Part shown: piece after piece, positions 9,558 to 18,504 of the stretch
How positions within the stretch are numbered: the first letter of the stretch is position 1
Layout: every line of letters starts with the position of its first letter
Origin: Gammaproteobacteria bacterium
GTDB lineage: Bacteria > Pseudomonadota > Gammaproteobacteria > S012-40
Length of the DNA: 64,000 nt
Direction of reading: 5' to 3'
NCBI GenBank assembly: GCA_029881255.1
Contig: JAOUMY010000003.1
Coordinates: forward strand, 182,732 to 246,731
Made by a program: the position numbers and the translations under genes
The notes under the pieces: generated by a model
What the model was told of the DNA's origin: nothing
The model's input: only the letters and a program-made list of their open reading frames with translations
Database searches by the model: none

Positions 9558-10205
9558 TCAGTCCAAGCTAGCAAGATAATCCGCTAGCGCATCGATCTCT
9601 TCGTCGCTAAGCTTTTTGGCAATATCCATCATCATGTTGGCGGGATCATTGGCGCGAGTCGTCGCACGGAAATCGCGCAATTGCTTGGCGATATATTCGC
9701 GGTGCTGACCACCAATAACCGGGAACACATGGTTATTTGGCGCTTTGCCCTTACCGTTCTTACCATGGCAATTGATACAGCCATATAAACCGGTGCGAGG
9801 ATTACCTTCCTCGAATATCTTCTGGCCCTTAGCGATACTCTTTTTATCGTCAGGTTTGCCCATCATATAACGGCTACCGCCCATAGACATCTGCGAGGAA
9901 TAAAATGCAGCGATATCTTTTATATCCTGCAGCTCGCCCGCCATTGCCGCCATAGGTGACATGGTATCGTTCTGACGATGTCCTTTCTGGAAATCGATAA
10001 CCTGCTTAATGATATAACCCGCTTTTTGTCCGGCGAGGTTCGGGCACTCGGGATTTACACTCATGCCATCTTCACCGTGACAACCCATACATAGGCCGGC
10101 TTTGTCTTTACCCGCAGCGGCATCACCACCGGCAAAAGCCCCTCCAGCCACGGATACTAATGCTGCGAACATCGCAACAACTGTTAATTTTTTTATCATA
10201 ATCAA
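9558..10205 (-). CDS. Dihaem c-type cytochrome, c4 family
   Basis: Periplasmic electron carrier of 215 residues. A signal peptide (KKLTVVAMFAALVSVAGGAFA) precedes two similar halves, each with one haem site: CMGCH near residue 39 and CINCH near residue 138. Methionine-rich stretches (MSPMAAM and ANMMMDIAKKL) could give the axial ligands. The two-domain layout and length fit cytochrome c4, which passes electrons to terminal oxidases. A second ATG two codons downstream is an equal alternative start. It has no obvious functional tie to the glycan genes; it faces the protease gene across a terminator. Confidence 0.88.
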   Translation of the reverse strand: MIMIKKLTVVAMFAALVSVAGGAFAGGDAAAGKDKAGLCMGCHGEDGMSVNPECPNLAGQKAGYIIKQVIDFQKGHRQNDTMSPMAAMAGELQDIKDIAAFYSSQMSMGGSRYMMGKPDDKKSIAKGQKIFEEGNPRTGLYGCINCHGKNGKGKAPNNHVFPVIGGQHREYIAKQLRDFRATTRANDPANMMMDIAKKLSDEEIDALADYLASLD

Positions 10206-10347
10206 CCCTTTACCGTCTCTCTCTTAAAGAACGCTATACGTTAATCTCACCCGTAAAAACGGCGCGAAAGCCTGTATTTTAATTAAGTAGAAGGGGAAGT
10301 AAAGGTTTATTAAGCAAAATTTCAGTAAATACCCGACAGGGCTATTA

Positions 10348-11421
10348 CTACGCTGCCGCGGTGTCTGTTTGAAAACGGCGTTTCCACGCCTTGCGTATCA
10401 GATGCGGAAGCAAACGGTATATAGGCATGCGCAAATAGTGCGATCGCACATACAGCACCCAACGCGCGATACCCGTGAAACTGTCACGACAACTTGCATG
10501 TTCCGGCATGAGGCCTCGATGAAATAACAGATCCATGTAGCGGGGAAAGATGGGCGCATATTTGGAACTTAGACGCAAAGTCTCCTCTGGCACCGGGCTC
10601 AACAAGATTTTATGCACATAGCGCAATGCGTAAAACACTGGACGACCTAAACCCAACTGTCCGGCGCGATTCACTAACGCCTGCCAAAACCCCGGGTCTA
10701 GTTGCGAAAACTCGCGCATTAAAGCGTCCAGGTCGACTAGATCTCGCATGCCGTGCTCCAGCTCACCGTCGCAAAACAAATGTGTCGCACTATGTATAAC
10801 CATATCCAGAGGCGACAAGCGATACGCGCCATCTTGCTCTATTGCGGACGCAAACAATAGTTCAGTTTTAACCTTGAGCCTCGCAGTCGGAGGCAGAATA
10901 GTATGGTGCAAATCAGTCACTGTATTCCGCTGCCGACTTATTAACGGCGGCAGCTCATGCATCCACTTGCGATAATACATTTGATCATATCGATCCAACG
11001 CCTTACGAATCCATCCGTTCAGAATCAAAGCACGCTCCGCACGCTCCAACCGGTCAGCCGGGACCATGATATCAACATCGGAAAATATTCTGCCATGCAT
11101 AGGGGGCAGTTCGGCCATAACATAGGCCGCGCCTTTTAGAAAAACTGGCTGTATATCCGCCTTGGCAAGAGCACTTTTCAAACAGTGAATTTCCCATCGC
11201 ACCGAGTTTTTTTGTTTTTCGAATAGAACGCGTGCTGCTTCGAAGTGCCAAACTGCGGCTGGCGGTATCGCGAATTGCAATTCATGCTGCACCAGCAAAT
11301 AGTCAACTCGCGCCAACAAAAACGCGGCACGCGCCTGCCTAATTAATAGCGCCCAATCCTGCTGAGAAAAATCAACAACAACACCCGGCCTGGCCAATAC
11401 TTCCCGCAGCAACACCTGCAC
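10348..11421 (-). CDS. Nucleotidyltransferase family protein of the HPr-rel-A cassette
   Basis: 357-residue protein of the NTP_transf_5-like nucleotidyltransferase family. The fold core is visible as VFLKGAAYVMAE near residue 92, followed by RIFSDVDIMVPADRLERAE near 111, with the DxD metal pair at about 115/117. The rest is helical. It is the last gene of a tight three-gene unit: two bases separate it from the HprK-like gene. The same trio (nucleotidyltransferase, HprK-related kinase A, PqqD-like protein) is known as a conserved, functionally uncharacterised cassette in exosortase-bearing species. The target of nucleotidyl transfer is unknown. Confidence 0.75.
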   Translation of the reverse strand: MQVLLREVLARPGVVVDFSQQDWALLIRQARAAFLLARVDYLLVQHELQFAIPPAAVWHFEAARVLFEKQKNSVRWEIHCLKSALAKADIQPVFLKGAAYVMAELPPMHGRIFSDVDIMVPADRLERAERALILNGWIRKALDRYDQMYYRKWMHELPPLISRQRNTVTDLHHTILPPTARLKVKTELLFASAIEQDGAYRLSPLDMVIHSATHLFCDGELEHGMRDLVDLDALMREFSQLDPGFWQALVNRAGQLGLGRPVFYALRYVHKILLSPVPEETLRLSSKYAPIFPRYMDLLFHRGLMPEHASCRDSFTGIARWVLYVRSHYLRMPIYRLLPHLIRKAWKRRFQTDTAAA

Positions 11422-11423
11422 GA

Positions 11424-12341
11424 TTAGATGTCCTCCCCTGAAGCGACTCGATCGAATAATTCCAGCGCTTCGCCAATATCTGAATAAGAGAACGTGTAGG
11501 TTTCACTACCTCCTATGACCTCAGTCATGACTTCGAACCCGATTTTTCCCTGTAAGTCATAATTAAAGGCGTTGCGAATCAGTTCGACGAGTGACTCGCC
11601 TCGGTTTTTTCGCTCCAGCTGCGTTGTCGCGCCTGCCTGGTATTTAGGGAAAACGATCCAGGCGACCGGCACGCGCTCCAGCCCACGTAATACACTATCC
11701 GCAGGTGGTTTCATATGTGCAACAGTACCCTTTGAGGTATCGTAAGACTTTTTACCTATCACCATATCCGGAAACGTCTCGGCGATAATATCGATAGACT
11801 GGTTTTTCAGACTAACAGGACGGGGAAAGGGCACCGCTAACTTGCTAAGCGGATCAATAATGGTGAGCTCGTCGGATAACAAACGCCATCCGTGTGCGAC
11901 AAGCGATGCGGTTAGGGTGCTTTTACCTGAACCCGGGGGCGCAGGCAACACCAATGCACGCCCGTTTTTCTCCACTATCGCGGCGTGTATCAGTATAAAA
12001 TTATGTGCATGGTTACCAACACACCAGTTAAACGCCCATTCAAACAATGCGAAGGCGTGTTCAGCCGGTAGCGGTATAAATGGCGTATGGCCATCAAGCG
12101 AAAAACTCACCTGTGGTTTAATCCAGCGACGCAGACCTGGGGGCGACTTTATATCGAGATAGAAATCGATAAAGTCATCTTCTGGCACCAATGGGTATTG
12201 TTCGTAGAGATTGAGCAAACTCTCTGCAACAATCGAATGGCTGGAGCGCACGCACAGGCGGTATATCCCCGCGCGAATACGCATCTGGCCGGCCTGAAGA
12301 CGACGTCGAATCTGTGCGAGCGTCAGGTCAGAAACTAGCAC
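11424..12341 (-). CDS. HprK-related kinase A
   Basis: 305-residue relative of HPr kinase/phosphorylase. The P-loop ALVLPAPPGSGKSTLTASL lies near residue 129 and is followed by HGWRLLSDELTIID, the equivalent of the HprK capping and Walker B region. The N-terminal ~120 residues are specific to this subfamily. Its start overlaps the PqqD-like gene by seven bases, so the products are made together. The family is known from conserved neighbourhood only; the phosphorylated substrate is not established. No HPr/PTS gene is nearby, which argues against a classical HPr role. Confidence 0.82.
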   Translation of the reverse strand: MLVSDLTLAQIRRRLQAGQMRIRAGIYRLCVRSSHSIVAESLLNLYEQYPLVPEDDFIDFYLDIKSPPGLRRWIKPQVSFSLDGHTPFIPLPAEHAFALFEWAFNWCVGNHAHNFILIHAAIVEKNGRALVLPAPPGSGKSTLTASLVAHGWRLLSDELTIIDPLSKLAVPFPRPVSLKNQSIDIIAETFPDMVIGKKSYDTSKGTVAHMKPPADSVLRGLERVPVAWIVFPKYQAGATTQLERKNRGESLVELIRNAFNYDLQGKIGFEVMTEVIGGSETYTFSYSDIGEALELFDRVASGEDI

Positions 12342-12628
12342 TCATCCACTCGCTTGATTAAACGAGCAGCTTCCAGCTCCGTCAAACGGCCTGTCAATTG
12401 TTCTTCCAAATCGGAATCCCATTCAACATCAAACTGCCTGGCCAACGCGAGACTCAGCTCACTCGCTGGAGTAGGCTCAAGCTTGAGATTCAAAAGAATT
12501 TCAGCGGACATTATGTCAAAAACTAATGTGCTGCCCGAGTTTTCATCGAACAAGGCCACCCGATCGTCGAGAGCTCTTGCAATTAGCGACATGGCATCGG
12601 CAAGATGCCAGGCAGCTTTTTCTGTCAT
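12335..12628 (-). CDS. HPr-rel-A system PqqD-like protein
   Basis: 97-residue protein with the PqqD-like winged-helix pattern: a beta-rich first half (VALFDENSGSTLVFDIMSAEILLNL) and a helical second half (LSLALARQFDV...DLEEQLTGRLTELEAARLI). PqqD proteins bind precursor peptides of ribosomally made natural products and present them to modifying enzymes. Here it heads a cassette with the HprK-like kinase and nucleotidyltransferase, suggesting these act on a peptide or protein, an inference. It is separated from the Tat-exported protein gene upstream by a terminator, so it should have its own promoter in 12629-12700. Confidence 0.75.
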   Translation of the reverse strand: MTEKAAWHLADAMSLIARALDDRVALFDENSGSTLVFDIMSAEILLNLKLEPTPASELSLALARQFDVEWDSDLEEQLTGRLTELEAARLIKRVDEC

Positions 12629-12703
12629 AACGCTTTCACCATACGAGGGTTATCTATCGACATACTCATTGAAGCCATTAATAACACAGAAACCTTAAGA
12701 CAG

Positions 12704-12731
12704 AAAAAAAGCCGCTTTTGCGGCTTTTTTC
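12704..12731 (-). terminator. Intrinsic terminator after the Tat-exported protein gene
   Basis: GCCGC and GCGGC, extended by A/T pairs on both sides (AAAAAAGCCGC-TTTT-GCGGCTTTTTT), make a long perfect hairpin. It follows the minus-strand gene at 12751-13389 and precedes the PqqD-like gene, so it probably divides two transcription units. Confidence 0.85.
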
Positions 12732-12750
12732 CAGGATTCATACGCGCCCG

Positions 12751-13389
12751 TTATGCACCAAGCTCGTTCAATGATTGAAACACCTGTTTTAACATCAAGG
12801 GGTCAGATACATGGTAAGTGTGATACAACTCGACAACCTCGGCTGGCGTATAGGGAAAGTTTCCTGCGAATTTATATGCATTCAATAATCCAGCAACGAT
12901 GTGTGCACCAAGCTGATACGTGTCATCAGTTCCTTCCAACTGAATGACTTGCATCATAGTACGCCACTTCATTACGCCCCCATCGTAGTAGGAAAATGCT
13001 GAGTCCAGAAAAAACCCCTTGGCCGCATCGTTAAACGCCGTACCATCATCCCCATATGAGTTGAACGAACAATGCGGACCAGACATTCCATCCGTACAGC
13101 TTCCCGGCGCAAAACCGTAAACACTCCATTCTTCCGGATGTTGTCCCCAATAACCTGGAGTTAATCCTTTATAGTCGCCATTAGCACAAGGATCGATGCC
13201 GTCAGGTCTGACAGACAAATTGCCTGATTCCAACCCGGACATCGTACATGCCTGATTAACCGCCAGGGCCGAGCGGCTTTTGGTAACCAAAATCAACGGA
13301 GCGCCTATCAATCCGGCCTTGGCCAGGCGTCGACGCGATTGGTCTATCTTTTGATCTTTTGATTTATCTTGATTTTCGGTGTGACCCAT
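12751..13389 (-). CDS. Tat-exported protein of unknown function with TPGYW motif
   Basis: 212 residues, not recognised as a characterised family. The N-terminus has a twin-arginine signal: QSRRRLAKAGL near residue 18, a hydrophobic stretch (IGAPLILVT) and a SRSALA cleavage region. The mature part has four cysteines (ACTMSG, DPCANGD, GSCTDG, PHCSF) and GLTPGYWGQHPEEW near residue 75, a motif seen in hypothetical secreted proteins of exosortase-bearing bacteria. There is no C-terminal sorting signal. It lies directly upstream of the HPr-rel-A cassette on the same strand and has a good sigma-54-like element 56 bases upstream, so it may be a substrate or partner of the cassette (inference). Confidence 0.7.
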   Translation of the reverse strand: MGHTENQDKSKDQKIDQSRRRLAKAGLIGAPLILVTKSRSALAVNQACTMSGLESGNLSVRPDGIDPCANGDYKGLTPGYWGQHPEEWSVYGFAPGSCTDGMSGPHCSFNSYGDDGTAFNDAAKGFFLDSAFSYYDGGVMKWRTMMQVIQLEGTDDTYQLGAHIVAGLLNAYKFAGNFPYTPAEVVELYHTYHVSDPLMLKQVFQSLNELGA

Positions 13390-13444
13390 CTTTTACTCCA
13401 GATGACGGTTTCGGCATCCAATATGAACGGCGCATTGCTATAAC

Positions 13445-13460
13445 TGCATAAGTTGCGCCA
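13445..13460 (-). promoter_or_regulatory. Putative sigma-54 promoter of the Tat-exported protein gene
   Basis: On the minus strand this reads TGGCGCAACTTATGCA. The invariant GG and GC are ten bases apart and the flanks TGGC-N-C and TGCA match consensus. The expected start point is about 45 bases before the start codon. It is among the best -24/-12 matches in the window. Confidence 0.55.
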
Positions 13461-13564
13461 CTTCTATAACCTTTTAATACTCAACGACTTTTTCTCGATC
13501 CAAAACGCATTGCATCGCTTCTTGTCAATATTTCCGACAGCGCAATTCAAGCGGTATCTGAAGC

Positions 13565-13620
13565 ACCTAACTTTTCTTCTTTGTGCTTCATGTAGTTAGC
13601 ATATTATTTCATACCTAACT
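13565..13620. repeat. Three CTAACT/AGTTAG repeats, possible operator
   Basis: ACCTAACT occurs at 13565-13572 and again at 13613-13620, and the inverted copy AGTTAG at 13594-13599. The left copy also lies in a GAAGCAC...GTGCTTC inverted repeat (13561-13590 region). All are within 75 bases upstream of a possible small gene at 13637. They may form an operator or leader structure, but no regulator can be named. Confidence 0.3.
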
Positions 13621-13636
13621 CCAGAGAAAGTGAAGT

Positions 13637-13741
13637 ATGACACAACCAGTACGTAAATTTAATCGACAGTCGAGGAATAGAAAATACAGGCGCGCATTCT
13701 CCTACATACCTCTTGAAGTTGAAATAACCCGAAGGTCTTAA
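13637..13741 (+). CDS. Possible 34-residue basic peptide
   Basis: An ATG frame of 34 codons with CCAGAGAAAG about seven bases upstream as a plausible ribosome-binding site. The product (starts MTQPVRKFNRQSRNRKYRR, ends ITRRS) is strongly basic and has no Cys or membrane segment. Its TAA overlaps a downstream ATG as TAATG. It lies in the gap between the Tat-exported protein and the VanZ-like gene, near a PqqD-like protein that could bind a short peptide. There is no homology evidence; it may not be a gene. The rest of 13390-13843 holds the sigma-54-like site and repeats listed separately. Confidence 0.3.
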   Translation: MTQPVRKFNRQSRNRKYRRAFSYIPLEVEITRRS

Positions 13742-13843
13742 TGACTATGGCCAAATTCTTGCCTATTCTCAAGCTATTAGGAAAACACCGATGTGGCCCC
13801 ACGATAGCTGGAACCCGCCTCATCCAATATAAATGCAACGGTT

Positions 13844-15037
13844 GTGAATTCAGGCATCAACGCACAAAAGCGACACTATTTACGCCCTCTGATCACGCTC
13901 GCCTATTTGGCGCTTGTCGTCTACGGCAGCCTATACCCTATGAGCAACTGGCGTTTACCGGAAAATGATGACTGGTGGACCCTATTCGATGTTACCGCGC
14001 GATACATGCCTCGCAGTGATTATGTCACCAATTTTCTGGTCTATATGCCACTCGGTGTTTTGATAGCGATCAGTCTGCGTTCACGCTTTCCGCCGGTCCG
14101 CCTCATCTTAGTCTCTGTCCTTTTGATGTCTATCCTCAGTCTGACATTAGAATGGTTGCAAATATTCCTGCCCCGTGTCCCATCGCTTATCGACTCCGGT
14201 CTGAATATGGCGGGTGGATTTATCGGCACATTGATCGCGTATTTTACTGGCCGGCATTCAATAACCGGCGCCTGGCTACGCGAAAAACGTTGCAACTGGT
14301 TCGCTCACGGACGTTTCGCTGATCTGGCTCTGGCGACTTTAGGCATTTGGGCGTTGTCTGTAACCAGTCCCTTAATTCCAGTGTCCGGATTAGCGGAGTT
14401 GACTGATCGTCTGCAACTCTTTAGTCATACCAGCCATTGGCTGATCTACCCCAATATGGCGATAAATGTACTCGCGGTTGGATTCATACTTTCCTTTATC
14501 AGCGTTAACTTTCGCAGTTTCTGGCCACTGTATATTGTTTTCGTGTTCGTTATATTGTTTCTGCGCCTGTTTGTCATGGATACGCAAATGGATCTGGCAA
14601 TCTGGTTTATGGCAATCATCGGCATGTTGTTGTGTGGCGGATTATTGTTGCTGGATATTGAGCGCCAGGCGGCCATTGTGATGACGCTACTCGTCGTCAG
14701 CTATTTGATGACTCACTTCCTGCAACCCGATTATGTAAGTCATGGCAAACTGATTAACTGGCTACCATTTGATCAACAGATCGGCAAAATACAGCGATTT
14801 GCCGAAATACTTCAGGTGTTTTTTGTTTTTCTATCGCTGTCGTTTTGTGCCATTGCCTTCCGTCCGCGCAATGATTTCAACTTTGGCATGATAGGTGGGT
14901 TCATGGTGGTATTCGTGGTGTTGCTACTCGAATCCCAGGATACCGTTGTCGATGTCACGGAAATTCTTCTCGCCCTGGGCGCCTGGACGATCCCCTGGCT
15001 ACACCCGGAAATACGCAAAGGCCCAACACTCTACTGA
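13844..15037 (+). CDS. VanZ-like integral membrane protein
   Basis: 397 residues with about ten hydrophobic segments. The first half matches the VanZ-like pattern: LAYLALVVYGSLYPMSNW near residue 20, the NFLVYMPLGVLIAI segment near 62 and LTLEWLQIFLPRVPSLID near 100. VanZ itself gives low-level teicoplanin resistance, but most relatives, including those near exosortase loci, have no known role. The start is a GTG; upstream stops in this frame (13742, 13778, 13805) limit extension, and the Shine-Dalgarno signal is weak. It ends four bases from the convergent rfbB gene, with no terminator between. Confidence 0.72.
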   Translation: MNSGINAQKRHYLRPLITLAYLALVVYGSLYPMSNWRLPENDDWWTLFDVTARYMPRSDYVTNFLVYMPLGVLIAISLRSRFPPVRLILVSVLLMSILSLTLEWLQIFLPRVPSLIDSGLNMAGGFIGTLIAYFTGRHSITGAWLREKRCNWFAHGRFADLALATLGIWALSVTSPLIPVSGLAELTDRLQLFSHTSHWLIYPNMAINVLAVGFILSFISVNFRSFWPLYIVFVFVILFLRLFVMDTQMDLAIWFMAIIGMLLCGGLLLLDIERQAAIVMTLLVVSYLMTHFLQPDYVSHGKLINWLPFDQQIGKIQRFAEILQVFFVFLSLSFCAIAFRPRNDFNFGMIGGFMVVFVVLLLESQDTVVDVTEILLALGAWTIPWLHPEIRKGPTLY

Positions 15038-15041
15038 ACCA

Positions 15042-16073
15042 CTACTGGCGATTCAGATAGGCTTCGTTTTCAAGATACCACGTTATGGTTTTTCGTATAC
15101 CTTGCTCAAATTGAATCGATGGCTCCCAGTTCAATTCGCGATGTATCTTGGCGTTGTCGATCGCGTATCGCCAATCGTGTCCAGGGCGGTCAGTAACAAA
15201 GCTGATTAGATTTTCGTATTGGCCGGAAGTGCTGGGGCGCATCTCATCCAGCGTCTTGCAAATCAGACGCGCAATATCGATGTTCGCCCATTCATTACAA
15301 CCACCGATGTTATACACTTCTCCGGTTATGCCTGTGCGCATAATCGTATCTACCGCGCTACAGTGGTCCTCAACAAACAGCCAGTCTCGTATATTCGTCC
15401 CGTCACCATAAACAGGTATCGCTTTACCTGCCAGACAGGAACGAATCACCGTCGGAATAAACTTTTCCGGATGTTGGAATGGCCCATAATTGTTCGAGCA
15501 ATTCGATGTAGTGACTGGTAAGCCGTAGGTATGAAAATAGGCACGCACCAGGTGATCAGAACCGGCCTTGGATGCCGAATAGGGCGAATTAGGTAGGTAG
15601 GGATGCGTTTCGGTAAAAGCGGGCGCTGTTTTCTCCAGCGTACCGTAAACTTCATCCGTCGAGATGTGATGAAAGCGACATTGATCAGCATTCAGCTTTT
15701 GTTCTTTTAACCAATAGTTACGTGCGGCTTCCAATAAGGTAAACGTTCCCAACAAATTGGTTTGTACAAAAGCCTCCGGGCCAGATATGGAACGATCGAC
15801 ATGACTTTCCGCGGCGAAGTGGATAACGCTATCGATAGCGTGTTCGCGGAAAAGTTTATCCACTAATACACGGTCACATATATCGCCTTTGACGAAAGTG
15901 TGTCGGTCGGCACCAGGAAGTTCCTGAAGATTTTCCATACTGCCCGCATACGTCATCGCATCGAGATTCACGACTCTTGCCGAATCATCCTTTGCCAACA
16001 ACCAGCGCACATGATTGCTGCCGATAAATCCTGCACCGCCAGTGATTAATATGTTCCTGGGAGAAAATGTCAT
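15042..16073 (-). CDS. rfbB: dTDP-glucose 4,6-dehydratase RfbB
   Basis: Short-chain-type NAD-dependent dehydratase that converts dTDP-D-glucose to dTDP-4-keto-6-deoxyglucose, second step of dTDP-L-rhamnose synthesis. 343 residues. The Rossmann motif ITGGAGFIGSNHVRWL is at residue 9, the TDE active-site triplet in FHHISTDEVYGTL near 138, the YSASKAGSDHLVRAY catalytic Tyr-Lys near 168, and NNYGPFQHPEKFIP near 195. It is the last gene of the rfbA-C-D-B unit, 11 bases after rfbD. Confidence 0.95.
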   Translation of the reverse strand: MTFSPRNILITGGAGFIGSNHVRWLLAKDDSARVVNLDAMTYAGSMENLQELPGADRHTFVKGDICDRVLVDKLFREHAIDSVIHFAAESHVDRSISGPEAFVQTNLLGTFTLLEAARNYWLKEQKLNADQCRFHHISTDEVYGTLEKTAPAFTETHPYLPNSPYSASKAGSDHLVRAYFHTYGLPVTTSNCSNNYGPFQHPEKFIPTVIRSCLAGKAIPVYGDGTNIRDWLFVEDHCSAVDTIMRTGITGEVYNIGGCNEWANIDIARLICKTLDEMRPSTSGQYENLISFVTDRPGHDWRYAIDNAKIHRELNWEPSIQFEQGIRKTITWYLENEAYLNRQ

Positions 16074-16084
16074 ATTAGCTTCCG

Positions 16085-16978
16085 TTATTTCTGTTTCGTT
16101 CGAACCTGTTCGAGTTCCGCAACCACATCACGCAACTCCTCACGCCAATCCGCTTGACTTATCCCAAAATCCTGTCGAATTTTATCGCAATTTAGCACCG
16201 AGTTTTTTGGGCGCATGGCAGGAGTTGGATACTCCTGTGTTGAAATCGGCGTTATGGTTTGGACTTTCACTACTTGCCGCTTAGCCGTTTCCTCGACAAT
16301 TTCACGCGCAAACTCATACCAATCCGTCGATGGTTGGCAGGAATAGTGATATGTCCCCCACGGCCCACCATCTCGCAACACTTTCTCAGCCATTGCGATG
16401 ATCGCATGACTCACTGCACGTGTTGCGCTTGGACAACCGTATTGGTCATTCACCACCCGTAACTCGTCACGCTCCAAAGCAAGCCTCTGCATGGTCTTTA
16501 CAAAATTATGTCCAAATACACCAAATACCCAGGCAATACGCAAAATCAGATGTGACGAACAATGTTGTCTGATAGCCTGCTCGCCCTGCCATTTACTTTC
16601 ACCGTATACACCGAGAGGACTAGCGACATCATCCTCTACATACGCACCGGATTTTTCGCCATTAAATACATAGTCGGTAGATATATGTACCAGCGGCAGT
16701 CCATGAAGCGTGCAGGCTCTTGCCAGATTCGCCGCACCATCGTGGTTAACCGCGAAAGCGAGTTCCGCTTCAGATTCCGCCTTGTCGACGGCTGTATAGG
16801 CCGCGCAGTTAACGACGATGTCGAACTTGTGCGTGTTCAGGAAAGCGTTTATTGACTCTTCAGAAGTAATATCCAGATCTGAGCGCTTAGGAGCTTCCAC
16901 CTTATAGTCGCGAGCGCCCGCGATTCGATTCAAATCACTTCCGAGTTGCCCATGTCCTCCGGCAATTAAGATTTTCAT
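16085..16978 (-). CDS. rfbD: dTDP-4-dehydrorhamnose reductase RfbD
   Basis: NAD(P)H-dependent final step giving dTDP-L-rhamnose. 297 residues. The nucleotide-binding start MKILIAGGHGQLGSDL is intact, NCAAYTAVDKAESE near residue 57 and STDYVFNGEKSGAYVEDD near 100 are typical, and YGESKWQGEQAI near 129 supplies the catalytic Tyr/Lys pair. The ATG overlaps the rfbC stop by four bases, so the pair is coupled. Confidence 0.94.
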   Translation of the reverse strand: MKILIAGGHGQLGSDLNRIAGARDYKVEAPKRSDLDITSEESINAFLNTHKFDIVVNCAAYTAVDKAESEAELAFAVNHDGAANLARACTLHGLPLVHISTDYVFNGEKSGAYVEDDVASPLGVYGESKWQGEQAIRQHCSSHLILRIAWVFGVFGHNFVKTMQRLALERDELRVVNDQYGCPSATRAVSHAIIAMAEKVLRDGGPWGTYHYSCQPSTDWYEFAREIVEETAKRQVVKVQTITPISTQEYPTPAMRPKNSVLNCDKIRQDFGISQADWREELRDVVAELEQVRTKQK

Positions 16979-17535
16979 GACGCGGGATATAGGGGTAGAT
17001 CGTGCTCGGCAACACCGGCAAGTGACGAGGCGGCTTTATCTTTTTCTGAAAGCGTGACATTTACAAGCGGCCACTCTATGCCTATATCCGGATCATTCCA
17101 TGCGATGCTGCGTTCGTGTTGAGGATGATAATAGTCGGTGCATTTATACATGAAATCGGCGGTTTCACTCAGCACGCAAAACCCGTGGGCAAAACCGGGA
17201 GGGATATACATTTGACGATGATTTTCTTCGCTCAGAATATGGGCATAGTATTGACCATAGTTCGGCGAACCTCGACGTATATCCACTGCTACATCAAAGA
17301 CAGAGCCTCTGGTGACAAACACCAGTTTTCCCTGTGCATGCTCAACCTGATAATGCAGACCTCGCAACACCCCCTTAGCCGAGCGAGATAGATTGTCCTG
17401 CACGAAATCCATGTCTATACCCGCCTCGCGATAGCGTTGGGTATGGAAAGACTCCATAAAAAATCCTCTCGTATCACCGAATACTTTGGGTTCGATGACG
17501 ATAACGCCAGGTAATGTGGTTTCAATGATATTCAT
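16975..17535 (-). CDS. rfbC: dTDP-4-dehydrorhamnose 3,5-epimerase RfbC
   Basis: Cupin-fold epimerase acting at C3 and C5 of dTDP-4-keto-6-deoxyglucose. 186 residues, the normal length. The family pattern is clear: EPKVFGDTRGFFMESFH near residue 15, QDNLSRSAKGVLRGLHYQ near 46 with the catalytic His, and IPPGFAHGFCVLSE near 115. It is second in the rfb unit, 84 bases after rfbA. Confidence 0.95.
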   Translation of the reverse strand: MNIIETTLPGVIVIEPKVFGDTRGFFMESFHTQRYREAGIDMDFVQDNLSRSAKGVLRGLHYQVEHAQGKLVFVTRGSVFDVAVDIRRGSPNYGQYYAHILSEENHRQMYIPPGFAHGFCVLSETADFMYKCTDYYHPQHERSIAWNDPDIGIEWPLVNVTLSEKDKAASSLAGVAEHDLPLYPAS

Positions 17536-17619
17536 AATTAGACACGTTGGTATCTTGCGGCCTTCTTGTGCCTACCCTCACCAAAATGGTGTGAATAGAA
17601 ACATACAAAGACCGAACTT

Positions 17620-18504
17620 TTATCCAAAATAATCGCGTTTCAGCAAATCCAGAAGATATTGACCGTAGCCATTTTTTGCCAGGGGCTGAGCCAGTCTTTC
17701 CAATTGTTCGGCATCTATATAACCTTTACGATACGCTATCTCTTCAGGGCAGCATATCTTCAGACCTTGACGCTCCTGAACCACTTCCACATAGTTGGCA
17801 GCGGCCAATAATGATTCATGAGTACCCGTATCTAGCCAGGCAATGCCGCGACCAAGGGCTTCGACATTCAGCTGCCCCATCTCCAGATAGCGCTTATTGA
17901 CATCGGTGATCTCCAGTTCTCCTCTGTGCGAGGGCTGGATGGATTTGGCAATATCGACGACCTGGCTGTCGTAATAATACAGACCGGTGACCGCGTAGTT
18001 GGATTTCGGTTGTTTGGGTTTTTCCTCTATGCCCTGCGCCACGCCGCTTTTATTAAACTCCACAACACCGTAGCGTTGTGGATCCTTAACGTAGTAGCCA
18101 AAGACTGTCGCACCTTCGGAACGAGACGTTGCCGCCTGCAGGGTTTTTTCCAGGCCATGTCCATAGAAAATATTGTCGCCCAATACCAGACAGGAAGGCG
18201 AATTGCCAACAAACTGTTCGCCGATGATAAAGGCCTGGGCCAGCCCATCGGGTGAGGGTTGAACGGCATAAGCGAGATTCATCCCCCACTGGCTGCCATC
18301 ACCGAGTAAACGTTCAAACAAAGTGGCGTCCTCGGGTGTGGTTATCATCAGCACATCGCGGATACCCGAGAGCATCAGCACCGACAACGGATAATAAATC
18401 ATGGGTTTGTCATAGATCGGCATCAACTGCTTACTGACAGACCGAGTGAGGGGGTGTAGACGGGTACCGGATCCTCCCGCCAGTATAATGCCTTTATACT
18501 GCAA
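17620..18504 (-). CDS. rfbA: Glucose-1-phosphate thymidylyltransferase RfbA (TTG start)
   Basis: Makes dTDP-glucose from glucose-1-phosphate and dTTP, first and regulated step of the rhamnose pathway. From a TTG at 18504 the protein is 294 residues, the standard length, and begins [25 protein letters not shown] lies seven bases before the TTG, whereas an ATG at 18597 would add 31 residues not found in the family. Other landmarks are [20 protein letters not shown] near residue 25, [14 protein letters not shown] near 110 and [14 protein letters not shown] near 198. Divergent from the acyl-CoA ligase gene with about 138 bases between them. Confidence 0.93.
   Translation of the reverse strand: MQYKGIILAGGSGTRLHPLTRSVSKQLMPIYDKPMIYYPLSVLMLSGIRDVLMITTPEDATLFERLLGDGSQWGMNLAYAVQPSPDGLAQAFIIGEQFVGNSPSCLVLGDNIFYGHGLEKTLQAATSRSEGATVFGYYVKDPQRYGVVEFNKSGVAQGIEEKPKQPKSNYAVTGLYYYDSQVVDIAKSIQPSHRGELEITDVNKRYLEMGQLNVEALGRGIAWLDTGTHESLLAAANYVEVVQERQGLKICCPEEIAYRKGYIDAEQLERLAQPLAKNGYGQYLLDLLKRDYFG

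Noticed and set aside
13741-13968. 75-residue plus-strand frame beginning at TAATG
   Set aside because: It overlaps the VanZ-like gene by 125 bases in another frame, has no recognisable domain, and its composition looks like a shadow frame.
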